A stretch of 64,000 bases of DNA from Cesiribacteraceae bacterium YIM B00369 (GTDB lineage Bacteria; Bacteroidota; Bacteroidia; Cytophagales; Cyclobacteriaceae), in NCBI GenBank assembly GCA_017948555.1, contig JAFMYY010000018.1, positions 1-64,000 of the forward strand, written 5' to 3'. Shown piece after piece: positions 17,892 to 26,563 of the stretch (its first letter is position 1; each line of letters begins with the position of its first letter). The translations under genes were made by a program, and so were the position numbers. A model generated the notes under the pieces. It ran no database searches. It saw only the letters and a program-made list of their open reading frames with translations, and was not told the DNA's origin.

Positions 17892-18671
17892 ATGAACGAA
17901 CAGGAACTTCTTCAGAATACAGATATGCAATTCCTTGTGGAAACGGCCAAAATGGCCGGCGATGCCATTATGGAAGTGTACAGCCGTAAAGATCTTTTCG
18001 ACCGGGTGGATTATAAAACAGATGACTCCCCCCTTACACTGGCCGACCAGCGTTCCCATGAAGTAATAAAGAAGCGGCTGGAGGAAAAATATCCCCGGAT
18101 CCCTGTTATTTCGGAGGAAGGAAAGGAAATTCCCTATGAAACCAGGAAAGAGTGGATGGCCTTCTGGTGTGTGGATCCCCTGGATGGAACAAAGGAATTT
18201 ATCAAGCGCAACGGAGAGTTTACCGTTAACATTGCTTTAGTATATGACCAGCAGCCGATCCTGGGCGTTATATATATTCCTGAAGCAGGCCTGTTTTATT
18301 ATGGCAGCAAGAAGGAAGGTGCTTTCAAAAAAGCAACAGACAGTGAGGCTGAAAAAATAAAAGTATCCGGCAAAAAAGAAGACCTGACGGCAGTACAAAG
18401 CCGCTCCCACACATCGGAGGAAGAAATGGATATTCTGCGTTCTTTTTCAATAAAGCAGTACGTAACCACCGGCAGCTCTATAAAATTCTGCCTCGTAGCC
18501 GACAGCACTGCCGACCTGTACTACCGCCACGGCCCGACCATGGAGTGGGATACCGCTGCCGGCCAGGCGATCCTCGAAGCAGCCGGAGGCAAAGTACTCT
18601 CCGGAGCCCAACCCCTTCGGTATAATAAGGAAGTACTAAGGAATGAGTCTTTCATCTGCAGGGGGTTTTAG
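17892..18671 (+). CDS. cysQ: 3'(2'),5'-bisphosphate nucleotidase
   Basis: A 259-residue member of the inositol monophosphatase superfamily: SEEGK (74-78), DPLDGTKEF (95-103) and WDTAAGQAILEAAGG (219-233) supply the metal-binding acidic residues. CysQ hydrolyses PAP to AMP and thereby relieves inhibition caused by PAPS use. It is placed head-to-head with cysC, giving a complete PAPS make-and-recycle set. The repeat copy C follows directly downstream. Confidence 0.93.
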   Translation: MNEQELLQNTDMQFLVETAKMAGDAIMEVYSRKDLFDRVDYKTDDSPLTLADQRSHEVIKKRLEEKYPRIPVISEEGKEIPYETRKEWMAFWCVDPLDGTKEFIKRNGEFTVNIALVYDQQPILGVIYIPEAGLFYYGSKKEGAFKKATDSEAEKIKVSGKKEDLTAVQSRSHTSEEEMDILRSFSIKQYVTTGSSIKFCLVADSTADLYYRHGPTMEWDTAAGQAILEAAGGKVLSGAQPLRYNKEVLRNESFICRGF

Positions 18672-18679
18672 TGTACTGA

Positions 18680-18846
18680 TAAATAGTGGGGCATATTTAT
18701 TTCACACCTAAAAAGCCAGCTTTGTCATCCCGACGAAGGAGGGATCTTTCCACATGATTGCTCCTCTGAGGCCTCAAACGCGGAAAGATGCTTCCTTACG
18801 TCAGCATGACAAAGCGGCTATTTATGCTCAAAATTAGCCTGTCTTA
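18680..18846. repeat. Dispersed palindromic repeat, copy C
   Basis: The core at 18721-18814 begins TTTGTCATCCCGACGAAGG and ends in TCAGCATGACAAAG, with GGGATCTTTCC facing GGAAAGATGCTTCC. The loop carries GAGGCCTCAAACG, echoed in copies B and D. The flank CGGCTATTTATGCTCAAAAT matches copy B. It is in the spacer between cysQ and the glycosyltransferase gene. Confidence 0.85.
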
Positions 18847-18922
18847 GTACTTAACATTTACCCGGCCCACACAACCGGCTCCTTATTCTTCATTCTTAAT
18901 TCATAATTCTTCATTAATTAAA

Positions 18923-19999
18923 ATGCGTATCCTTTTCCTGGTTCCTTATCCTGAAGGGAAAGCACCTTCGCAGCGGTTCAGGTTTGAGCAGTACCTGCCC
19001 GTCCTGAAAGAAAAAGGTTATAAGGTGAGGGTTGAGCCTTTCCTGGGGCAGGACACCTGGGAAATACTATATAAGGAGGGAAATACTGTAAAAAAAGCCC
19101 GGGGTATTTTGAAGGGTTTTGGAAGAAGGATAAAAACTTTATTTCAGCTGCACCGGTATGAGCGTGTCTTTATTCACAGGGAGGCAAGCCCTGTCGGACC
19201 ACCGGTCTTCGAATGGCTGATTGCGAAAATGTGGAGGAAACGAATTATTTTTGATTTTGATGATGCCATCTGGCTGCCAAACACCTCTGCCCAAAACAGC
19301 ATAGCCGCCAGCCTGAAATTTCACCAAAAAACGGCTGCAATATGTCGCTGGAGTCATACCATCAGCTGTGGCAATAAATTTCTGGCAGATTACGCACAGC
19401 AAAATACAAAAAAAGCCCGGGTAACAGTAAACCCTACAACCATCGATGCACTACAGCACCACAAACAGCTGAAGGACCACAACAGTGAGCCTGTGGTAAT
19501 AGGCTGGACCGGCACCCACTCAACCATTAAATACCTGAAGCCCCTCGAGCCGGTGCTCCGCGAGCTGGCAGAAAAATATCCGCAAATTATTATCAGGGTC
19601 ATCTCCAATCAGGCTCCTGAATTATCAGTTCCACGACTCCAATTCATCCCATGGAATAAAACCACAGAAATTGAGGACCTGCTGAGCTTTCACATTGGTC
19701 TGATGCCTTTAACAGAAGATCAATGGTCGGCCGGAAAGTGCGGATTTAAAGCACTGCAGTATATGGCCTTAGGAATCCCGCCTGTTGTATCCCCGGTAGG
19801 TGTCAATACTGAAATTGTTAGACACGAAGCATCAGGGTATATTGCCAACACCCGTGAGGAATGGTTTCTTTATCTTGAAGAACTGATCAGAAACACTGAA
19901 TTACGCAAAGAAATAGGTTTAAAAGCCCGTCAGGCAGTAACAGAACGTTTTTCCGTTGAAGCCAATACCCCCGTTTTTCTGGGCCTTTTTGATGGATAG
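18923..19999 (+). CDS. Glycosyltransferase, GT4-like
   Basis: A 358-residue GT-B enzyme. It starts MRILFLVPYPEGKAPSQRF, with IIFDFDDAIWLPNT in the middle of the acceptor half, VVIGWTGTHSTIKYL at the start of the donor half, and GFKALQYMALGIPPVVSPVG near the UDP-sugar site. Its GC content is like the rest of the chromosome, unlike the cassette genes at 0.3-11 kb. The last 70 bases overlap the 3' end of the convergent membrane-protein gene. An ATTCTTCATTC-type micro-repeat precedes the start. Confidence 0.82.
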   Translation: MRILFLVPYPEGKAPSQRFRFEQYLPVLKEKGYKVRVEPFLGQDTWEILYKEGNTVKKARGILKGFGRRIKTLFQLHRYERVFIHREASPVGPPVFEWLIAKMWRKRIIFDFDDAIWLPNTSAQNSIAASLKFHQKTAAICRWSHTISCGNKFLADYAQQNTKKARVTVNPTTIDALQHHKQLKDHNSEPVVIGWTGTHSTIKYLKPLEPVLRELAEKYPQIIIRVISNQAPELSVPRLQFIPWNKTTEIEDLLSFHIGLMPLTEDQWSAGKCGFKALQYMALGIPPVVSPVGVNTEIVRHEASGYIANTREEWFLYLEELIRNTELRKEIGLKARQAVTERFSVEANTPVFLGLFDG

Positions 20000-21285
20000 G
20001 GAAATAAAACTACCAGAGCTGCCACATAAAAGGGCAACATCGGGATTTTGTAGCGCACCAGCGAACCAAAATTGTAGGTGGCAATACCGATAGCGAAAGC
20101 AAAGCTCAGACTGAACAGCAGACAGAATACCAAAAAAGGGTTCCCTGCAATATTTTTAAAAGTATTCTTTACCCCTCTTTTATAGAACACATACAAGGTA
20201 AACACCAGCAAAACCAGGCTTTCCAGGGAAGAAAGCAGCATCACCGGATTCTTCACCTCCCACAGATAGGGCCGGAAAAGTGTAACATTGATAGCAAGTG
20301 GTGTTTTCCTGAGCATTCCCATAGGGCTATAATCATAATCGCCAAGGGTATAAAGGGAACCTCCCTGCTGCTCACTCACATAGGTTAACCAACGTGCGGT
20401 TGCTTCCGCTGTATGAGAAATATTATTAATATTGTATCGCCCACTATCTTCCCCTACCTGGATTATAGCCATATAACCCAAACCAGCTGCAATTATTAAT
20501 ACTAATGGTGTAACCATTGCTTTCAGGGCAAAGGAGCGGATCTTACCTACCCTGGAGAGGAAGACCCACAAAATGGCGGCAGGCAGAAAACAGAGCAGGA
20601 TATAGATTTTAATACTGTAGATCAGCCAGCAGCTCAACAACAATACAATACTAAAAAGTAGCACCCATTCCCTTCTGAAGAAGATCTTATAAACTGCATA
20701 AGTGGCCCAGCCTACAGCGGCCAGAGTGAGCGTATCTTTTAACAGCCCCGAGCCCCAGAAGAATACAGAAGGAATAAACAGCACTGCCCAAGCCAGGTGT
20801 TTGTGCAAATAGGGATACAGCTTATAAAAGGTGAGGTACAAAACCCACAGCCCGCTAAAGCTTAATACCGCAAACATGCAGGCTATTACTCCATATACAT
20901 TAAAGGATAAAAGAGAAAAAAAACCGGCAAAACGGACTACTCCATAGGAATGGGAATCCCGAAAAAACCACATCTGGGAGGCATATTCAAAGGTATCAGG
21001 CAAATACCTGTTTTCTCCAAATATCAATTTTAATGCACTTAAAGGAGATTCCTGAAATGCTTTCCATACAAAACCTACATCATGGTAATAATTGAAGGTA
21101 TCGCCACCCCCGTAATAGAACTGGTAAACCAAGCCCACGCCTAGCGCCCCTACAATTTTCACACTCAGGCCGGGGAGAAAATACTTTCGGGTATGCGCAT
21201 CACTCACCCATGGCCGGATTACATAGGCCAGCATGTAAATCAGCAGGAGGTAAAGTGGCGTAAGGAAAACATCCCAAAGGTCCAT
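19930..21285 (-). CDS. Polytopic membrane protein, possible glycan polymerase or glycosyltransferase-like
   Basis: From the ATG at 21285 the protein has 451 residues and roughly ten hydrophobic segments, with a periplasmic-looking loop after residue 280 (QVGEDSGRYNINNISH). The layout, with GVVRFAGFFSLLSFNVYG, FFWGSGLLKDTLTLAAVGW and a family-like YGGGDTFNYY near the N-terminus, recalls membrane glycan enzymes of the O-antigen polymerase/GT-C type, but I do not recognise the family. A frame extends back to 21396, but that part encodes micro-repeat DNA and is unlikely to be translated. It overlaps the convergent GT4 gene by 70 bases and lies just downstream of a TPR gene. Confidence 0.65.
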   Translation of the reverse strand: MDLWDVFLTPLYLLLIYMLAYVIRPWVSDAHTRKYFLPGLSVKIVGALGVGLVYQFYYGGGDTFNYYHDVGFVWKAFQESPLSALKLIFGENRYLPDTFEYASQMWFFRDSHSYGVVRFAGFFSLLSFNVYGVIACMFAVLSFSGLWVLYLTFYKLYPYLHKHLAWAVLFIPSVFFWGSGLLKDTLTLAAVGWATYAVYKIFFRREWVLLFSIVLLLSCWLIYSIKIYILLCFLPAAILWVFLSRVGKIRSFALKAMVTPLVLIIAAGLGYMAIIQVGEDSGRYNINNISHTAEATARWLTYVSEQQGGSLYTLGDYDYSPMGMLRKTPLAINVTLFRPYLWEVKNPVMLLSSLESLVLLVFTLYVFYKRGVKNTFKNIAGNPFLVFCLLFSLSFAFAIGIATYNFGSLVRYKIPMLPFYVAALVVLFPYPSKRPRKTGVLASTEKRSVTA

Positions 21286-21418
21286 ATGTGGCTGGTGGCT
21301 CGTTTTTTTGTTAGTGGCTGGTGCTGTGTTTGAGAATGAAGAATGTAGAATGATGAATGAAGAATCGAGGTCTCTTTTTAATTCTTCATTCATCATTCTT
21401 AATTCTACATTCTACAAC

Positions 21419-22615
21419 TTACATTTCCCTCAGCCTTAAACGAGCCTTTTCATGAGTGTCGTGGCTTCGTTTGGCATGTTTTTTTACTTCCCTGTAATAC
21501 TTTTTTGCTTCCCTTGTGTCACCCTGGTCTTTGGCTATATCTCCAAGGGAAAGGAGCGCATATAATAAGTAGCCTGAATCGTAGGCTTCGTCGCTTTTGG
21601 CAAACACAACCGTGCGCTCAAAATAAGGCTTTGCCTGATCGTACTTTTTAAAGTTCATATACATCTGCCCCAGATAGAAGGAAGCATATCGCCCGCTGAT
21701 GGATTCATAGCCGAGCATGCCACTGTCTATTTTGGCCAGGATGCTTTTCGACTCCTGCTCAAGTTTATTATAATTTCCGGTGCTATACAACATCCGGGCA
21801 TAATACCTGTGGAAATACGGGTTGTCGGGATAGGTGGTGTGCAGGTACTCCGACATCCGGAGCGCTTCGAATGGTTTATTCTCATCCAGCGCCAGAATGC
21901 GCATAAGGAAATACTGTGCTTCCGTTCTTGTATAGAATGCATTATAGGCCACTTCTTTCAGCTGCTGCATGCCTTTCTTTTTATCCCCGTCAGGAAAGAA
22001 CATCAGCACAGGCTTCAGGAGCGGATAATTATCCGGCACCCATTCGGCATAATAATTATAAAGCGCATCGCCAAAAAGGAATTCCGGACCAAGATCTTTT
22101 TTCTCTTTGTTCATTTCCAGGTAATTGAGCGCACTCTTCCCTGTCGATGCTGCTTTCCGCCAGCTTTTCCGCTCAGAGTGCAGGCGGCTCTGGAAAGCGT
22201 AGGCAGCTGACAAAAAGAAGGAAGCTTCTATATTTTCAGGGTTTGCCTTATACATCCTGTCAGCCAGGTAAAGGGACGTATCCATATAAGCCAGGAAGCG
22301 CGCATCATGTCTTTTATTATCAATGTTAGGCATAATCTTCCACCACTCGCTCATCCCCATCAGGAAATAAGGTAGTGGGTGGGCAGGATACTTCTGTTTA
22401 AGCCAGCGAAACTGCTGCTCTGCCTGTGCAAACTTAAAATTATACATATCATTTAATGCCTGGGTAGTCTCAATCTGGAGATTCATATCCAGCAGCAATA
22501 AATTACTTTTTTTCTGTTGTCCGTCTGCCTCACCTATCCACTGCGCCTGTGCAACACCTGTTCCAAGCACCAGCCAGCAGATAAGGAAAATCACATTTTT
22601 ATACATACTGTTCAT
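21419..22615 (-). CDS. Secreted TPR-repeat protein
   Basis: A 398-residue protein with a signal peptide (hydrophobic residues 8-20, likely cleavage after VAQA at residue 24). Helical repeats follow: ALNDMYNFKFAQAEQQFRWL, YARMLYSTGNYNKLEQESK, LGQMYMNFKKYDQAKPYFER and LSLGDIAKDQGDTREAKKYY are TPR-like. It probably acts as a periplasmic scaffold. The partner is unknown. The membrane-protein gene follows after a 130-base micro-repeat spacer in the same direction. A second ATG three codons in is equally plausible as a start. Confidence 0.7.
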   Translation of the reverse strand: MNSMYKNVIFLICWLVLGTGVAQAQWIGEADGQQKKSNLLLLDMNLQIETTQALNDMYNFKFAQAEQQFRWLKQKYPAHPLPYFLMGMSEWWKIMPNIDNKRHDARFLAYMDTSLYLADRMYKANPENIEASFFLSAAYAFQSRLHSERKSWRKAASTGKSALNYLEMNKEKKDLGPEFLFGDALYNYYAEWVPDNYPLLKPVLMFFPDGDKKKGMQQLKEVAYNAFYTRTEAQYFLMRILALDENKPFEALRMSEYLHTTYPDNPYFHRYYARMLYSTGNYNKLEQESKSILAKIDSGMLGYESISGRYASFYLGQMYMNFKKYDQAKPYFERTVVFAKSDEAYDSGYLLYALLSLGDIAKDQGDTREAKKYYREVKKHAKRSHDTHEKARLRLREM

Positions 22616-22842
22616 TAATGACTATACCCGATTTCTCCTGCAAATTAACAGCATTAAACGGGGAGAATAATACACCCCGCTCAGCTCTCCTCCTTTTGTA
22701 TCAACAACTATATCAACCCTATAATCAACAACCGTGCTAAAATCCTCCGGCTTAATTTTCATCAAAAGAGCGAACGAAAAGAGAAAGTGCCGGACTTTGT
22801 TTAAGTAAGCCCACACAATTGTTTTCAACCAAACAACCAGCA

Positions 22843-22975
22843 TTGTCATGCCGATCTCAGGAGGCATCTTACCAGGTCTGAAGCCTCAAAAAGGTCATTT
22901 ATCTGGAAAGATCCTGCCACTAACTTATTATGACAAAGCGGGCTATTTATGAGTAAACTAAGTCCGTCACACTAA
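22843..22975. repeat. Dispersed palindromic repeat, copy D (most degraded)
   Basis: The core at 22843-22938 starts TTGTCATGCCGATCTCAGGAG and ends TTATTATGACAAAG. The stems are weaker than in copies B and C. The right flank GCGGGCTATTTATGAGTAAAC still matches theirs. It lies upstream of the TPR gene; a minus-strand 81-codon frame across it is not considered a gene. Confidence 0.7.
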
Positions 22976-23317
22976 TTAATTCCTTTAGCTAAATCAAATT
23001 TTCATAAAAAAAATTCTCCCATACCATTTTATTCCACTCTATTCCTTACATGCAACACATTTATTTACAGCCACTTCACTCTCCCGCCACCTTCTTTTCT
23101 AACGTTTTAATTCTGTTTCATTGCGTTAGGATACATCCCCGAAAATATTCCCGCCGGAGAACAGCGCCTATACCAATACCTCTTCCCCCTCCGCGACCTT
23201 TGCGAAAAAAAGCTTTGCGCCCTTTGCGTGAACCCTTTCACATCTTTACTTCCTCCCTTCCGGAGCAACATTATTTTTCTTAAAACGCCGGAAATTTTAT
23301 ATTCTGCTTAAAAGAAA
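22976..23317. other. Gene-free spacer upstream of the DUF2723 gene
   Basis: No convincing gene is seen. It is AT-rich at first, then has a short run with CTTTGCG three times within about 35 bases (23197-23232). A 77-codon plus-strand frame here has the composition of non-coding DNA (Arg/Pro-rich, no start context). Confidence 0.5.
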
Positions 23318-23325
23318 TATTTTTG
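23318..23325 (+). promoter_or_regulatory. Candidate -7 box for the DUF2723 gene
   Basis: TATTTTTG fits TAnnTTTG. Transcription would start near 23331, giving a leader of about 160 bases that opens with the hairpin at 23330-23367. Confidence 0.4.
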
Positions 23326-23329
23326 TGGG

Positions 23330-23367
23330 AATTTCGCCGGGGAGCCAGTATCTTGAACGGCGAAATT
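23330..23367 (+). promoter_or_regulatory. Stem-loop at the predicted 5' end of the DUF2723 transcript
   Basis: AATTTCGCC at 23330-23338 pairs perfectly with GGCGAAATT at 23359-23367 around a 20-base loop. It starts about 5 bases after the candidate -7 box, so it would sit at the very start of the mRNA. It could protect the transcript or bind a regulator; no T-run follows, so it is not a terminator. Confidence 0.4.
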
Positions 23368-23493
23368 TAACAAACTTTAACATAAAGTAAATAAGCCTTT
23401 TTATACAGCTGGTACTTTCTTTCCCGTTGAAAGAGTCGAAAGTAAAAAGGGTAAACAACTGGTTTAAACTCTTCAGCTGCTAATACCATACCT

Positions 23494-26472
23494 ATGCGTA
23501 ACTTCAAAATTCTGAATGACATTACAGGCTGGGCCTTGTTCCTGCTTACCACTATTGCATACACACTGGCCGTGGAAGAAACGGCGAGTTTCTGGGATGT
23601 AGGCGAGTTTATTGCTGTTTCTTATAAGCTACAGGTTCCCCACCCTCCGGGAGCTCCCCTCTTCCTGCTGATCGGCCGGATGTTTTCCTTCCTGGCTGCC
23701 GATGTATACTCTGTGGCCTTCTGGATTAATATGGTAAGTGTGGTGAGCAGTGGCCTTACCATTTTGTTCCTTTACTGGACCATTGTTTTACTGGGGCGCA
23801 AAGTGGGCAATATCGATATTGGCAAGGAAACTCCTTATCAGTCGGCAATGCTCATCGGCAGCGGCATTATTGGTTCCCTCGCCTTTGCGTTTTCCGATTC
23901 ATTCTGGTTTTCGGCCGAAGAAGCTGAAGTTTACGCAATGTCTTCATTTTTCATGGCCATCGTTTTCTGGGCGGCCCTGAAGTGGGAAGTGATTACTGAT
24001 GCACAGCTGGAAAATAAATGGCTGATCCTGATTGCATACATCATCGGCTTGTCCATTGGGGTGCACCTTCTGAACCTGGTGGCTATTCCGGCAATGGCGC
24101 TTATTTACTACTTTAAAAAGTACAAAAAAATAAGTACACAGGGCATAATAGCCGCCATGGCCATTGGTCTTGTTATTGTGGGCATCATCATGATTGGGGT
24201 TATCCCCGGTATTCCTTCGGTGGCAGGCTGGTTTGAGATCCGCTTTGTTAATAACCTGGGGCTGCCTTTCGGTTCCGGCATGATTTTTTTCCTGCTTGTA
24301 TTCCTGGGTGCCCTGATTTACGGGATCATCTATTCTCATAAAAACGGGAAAGAGCTTCTTAACACCGCTCTTTTATCTCTTGCCTTTATCCTGATCGGGT
24401 ATTCCAGCTATGTGCTTGTCCTGATCCGCTCTAATGAAAATCCTCCAATTGACGAGAATAATCCTGAAAACCTCATCTCCTTTGTTTCCTACCTTAAAAG
24501 GGAACAGTATGGTGACCGCCCTCTTTTGTACGGCCATTATTTCGATGCCGAAGTTACCGGCTACGAAAAGGGAGATCCTGTATACAGGAAAGGGAAAGAC
24601 AAATACGAGATTGCCTATTACAAGCAGGAGTATAAGTACTCAGAGAACAGCAAAAAGACGATCCTGCCGCGTATGCACAGCATTCAGCCTAACCACAAAC
24701 AGCTGTATCGCCAGCGTGTGGGCTTACGCCCCGACCAAAGCCCTACCTTTGGCGACAACCTGAGTTATATGATCAGTTACCAGATGGGCCATATGTACTG
24801 GCGCTATTTTATGTGGAATTTTGCAGGCCGCGAAAGTGATATTAAAGATGCAGGCTGGCTTACCCCTGCCGATGCCTTTGAAAAGGACCTGCCCCATATG
24901 CTGGAAAGCAATAAAGGGCGGAACAACTTCCTGTTCCTTCCTCTCCTTCTGGGCATAATAGGAGCGGTATTTCATTATAAGCGGGATGTAAAAGGCTTCG
25001 GCATTGTGGCACTTCTTTTCTTCCTCACAGGCCTTGCCCTTATCCTGTACCTGAACTCTCCTCCTGTGGAACCGCGCGAAAGGGATTATATATATGTAGG
25101 TTCTTTTTATGCCTTTGCCATCTGGATAGGTTTTGGGGTGTATGCCATTGGAGAAGGGCTTGCGCTCATTACTAAAAAGAGAACCATTGCCATGCCGGCC
25201 ATCGCCACAGCGCTCTGCTTAGTGGTACCGGGTATTATGGCTGCCGAAGGCTGGGACGACCATGACCGTTCGGACCGTTTCTTCTCTGTTGACTCTGCAA
25301 GGAATATGCTTGCTTCCTGTGCCCCTAACGCAATATTATTTACCGGAGGCGATAACGATACCTTCCCGCTCTGGTACGCGCAGGAAGTGGAAGGATTCCG
25401 GACAGATGTGCGGGTAATTGTGTTAACTTACTTTAACACCGACTGGTATATAGAGCAGATGACCCGCCAGACATATGAATCGGAGCCGCTTCCGTTCAGC
25501 CTTACCAAAGAAAACTACCAGCAGGGCGGTTTGAATGATATTATTTATTACGTTGAAAACAAAAATGTTAAAGGCGCTTTACCCCTGAACCAGTATATTA
25601 ACCTGGTAAGGCAGAGCCATCCGGCCATTCGCGTCAGCAGCGGCTCCGATGAGGTAAATACCATTCCAAGCAAAACAATTGCTGTGGACATTGACAGAGA
25701 AGCAGTTCTTGCACTTGGAATTATTCCTGAAGCAAAAAGAGATCTGCTGGTGGACAGAATGCTGTTACAGGTTAAAGGCAGTGCCCTGTACAAAAACGAC
25801 CTGATGATCCTGGACCTGATCAGCACAAATAACTGGGTTCGGCCGATATATTTCAATAATACCTCTCTCCAGAGCATCAATTTCGATATTTCGGAATATG
25901 TAATTCATGAAGGAACCACCTACCGCCTGCTCCCAATCCGGAATCCGGAACCAAAAGTAGAGCTGGTGAATACCGAGGTAATGTATGATAACCTGATGAA
26001 CAACTTCTTCTGGCGCGAACTGGACAACCCTGATGTATACTATTCCGAGGACTACCGCAGCTTTGTACTGAACCACCGTTCCAGCTTTAATACCCTGGCT
26101 CAGGCTTTAATTGATGAAGGACAGGAAGACAGAGCACGCGAGGTACTCAACAGAAGCCTGCAGGTAATGCCGGACGAAGGTGTTCCTTTCGATTATGTAA
26201 CCTCCATTACGGTACAACTGCTGCTTGAAGTTGGCGAAACAGAAAAGGCCGTACAGATAGCTGACCTGCTCAGCACCCGCGCAGATGAGAACCTGGGTTA
26301 TATGGCACGGGAGAATAAACAGATTGGCAGGGAGCAACAGACGAACCTCATTATCCTGAACCAGCTTTCCCGCGCAATGGAATTTGCAGGCTTAAGCGAT
26401 AAGGTACAGGAGTACCAGGAAATATTTGCAAAATATTACGGAGGCATGGCCCAGGGACAAAGACTCAGGTAA
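23494..26472 (+). CDS. DUF2723 membrane protein (GT117/TMEM260-like)
   Basis: A 992-residue polytopic protein. The N-terminal DUF2723 region begins DITGWALFLLTTIAYTLAV and has the acidic pair ETASFWDVGEF near residues 28-38, similar to the GT-C type acidic loop. VPHPPGAPLFLLIGR follows, then about ten membrane helices to residue 570. A large soluble part with VEPRERDYIYVGSFYAF, FTGGDNDTFPLWYAQE and a C-terminal TPR-like region (REVLNRSLQVMPDEG) completes it. The family is common in Bacteroidota. The eukaryotic relative TMEM260 is an O-mannosyltransferase, so a glycosyl transfer role on the outer face is likely but not shown. It is a single-gene unit ended by a strong hairpin. Confidence 0.88.
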   Translation: MRNFKILNDITGWALFLLTTIAYTLAVEETASFWDVGEFIAVSYKLQVPHPPGAPLFLLIGRMFSFLAADVYSVAFWINMVSVVSSGLTILFLYWTIVLLGRKVGNIDIGKETPYQSAMLIGSGIIGSLAFAFSDSFWFSAEEAEVYAMSSFFMAIVFWAALKWEVITDAQLENKWLILIAYIIGLSIGVHLLNLVAIPAMALIYYFKKYKKISTQGIIAAMAIGLVIVGIIMIGVIPGIPSVAGWFEIRFVNNLGLPFGSGMIFFLLVFLGALIYGIIYSHKNGKELLNTALLSLAFILIGYSSYVLVLIRSNENPPIDENNPENLISFVSYLKREQYGDRPLLYGHYFDAEVTGYEKGDPVYRKGKDKYEIAYYKQEYKYSENSKKTILPRMHSIQPNHKQLYRQRVGLRPDQSPTFGDNLSYMISYQMGHMYWRYFMWNFAGRESDIKDAGWLTPADAFEKDLPHMLESNKGRNNFLFLPLLLGIIGAVFHYKRDVKGFGIVALLFFLTGLALILYLNSPPVEPRERDYIYVGSFYAFAIWIGFGVYAIGEGLALITKKRTIAMPAIATALCLVVPGIMAAEGWDDHDRSDRFFSVDSARNMLASCAPNAILFTGGDNDTFPLWYAQEVEGFRTDVRVIVLTYFNTDWYIEQMTRQTYESEPLPFSLTKENYQQGGLNDIIYYVENKNVKGALPLNQYINLVRQSHPAIRVSSGSDEVNTIPSKTIAVDIDREAVLALGIIPEAKRDLLVDRMLLQVKGSALYKNDLMILDLISTNNWVRPIYFNNTSLQSINFDISEYVIHEGTTYRLLPIRNPEPKVELVNTEVMYDNLMNNFFWRELDNPDVYYSEDYRSFVLNHRSSFNTLAQALIDEGQEDRAREVLNRSLQVMPDEGVPFDYVTSITVQLLLEVGETEKAVQIADLLSTRADENLGYMARENKQIGREQQTNLIILNQLSRAMEFAGLSDKVQEYQEIFAKYYGGMAQGQRLR

Positions 26473-26492
26473 CGGACCCGTAAACAAAAATT

Positions 26493-26527
26493 AAAAAGCC
26501 CGGAAGAGCAGATCTTCCGGGCTTTTT
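26493..26527. terminator. Bidirectional intrinsic terminator
   Basis: A perfect 15-bp stem: AAAAAGCCCGGAAGA (26493-26507), a 5-base loop, and the complement ending in a T-run at 26527. It serves the DUF2723 gene on the plus strand and the methyltransferase gene that converges from the minus strand. Confidence 0.92.
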
Positions 26528-26563
26528 AATTTCATCAGCACATTAACACCCTGTAAAATCTCC

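Noticed and set aside
21286-21396. Upstream extension of the polytopic membrane protein
   Set aside because: The added residues translate a GAATGAAGAATG-type micro-repeat, not protein-like sequence.
22622-22867. 81-codon minus-strand frame
   Set aside because: It crosses into repeat copy D and has no recognisable sequence or start context.
23050-23283. 77-codon plus-strand frame
   Set aside because: Low-complexity, Pro/Arg-rich translation from spacer DNA; no conserved motif.
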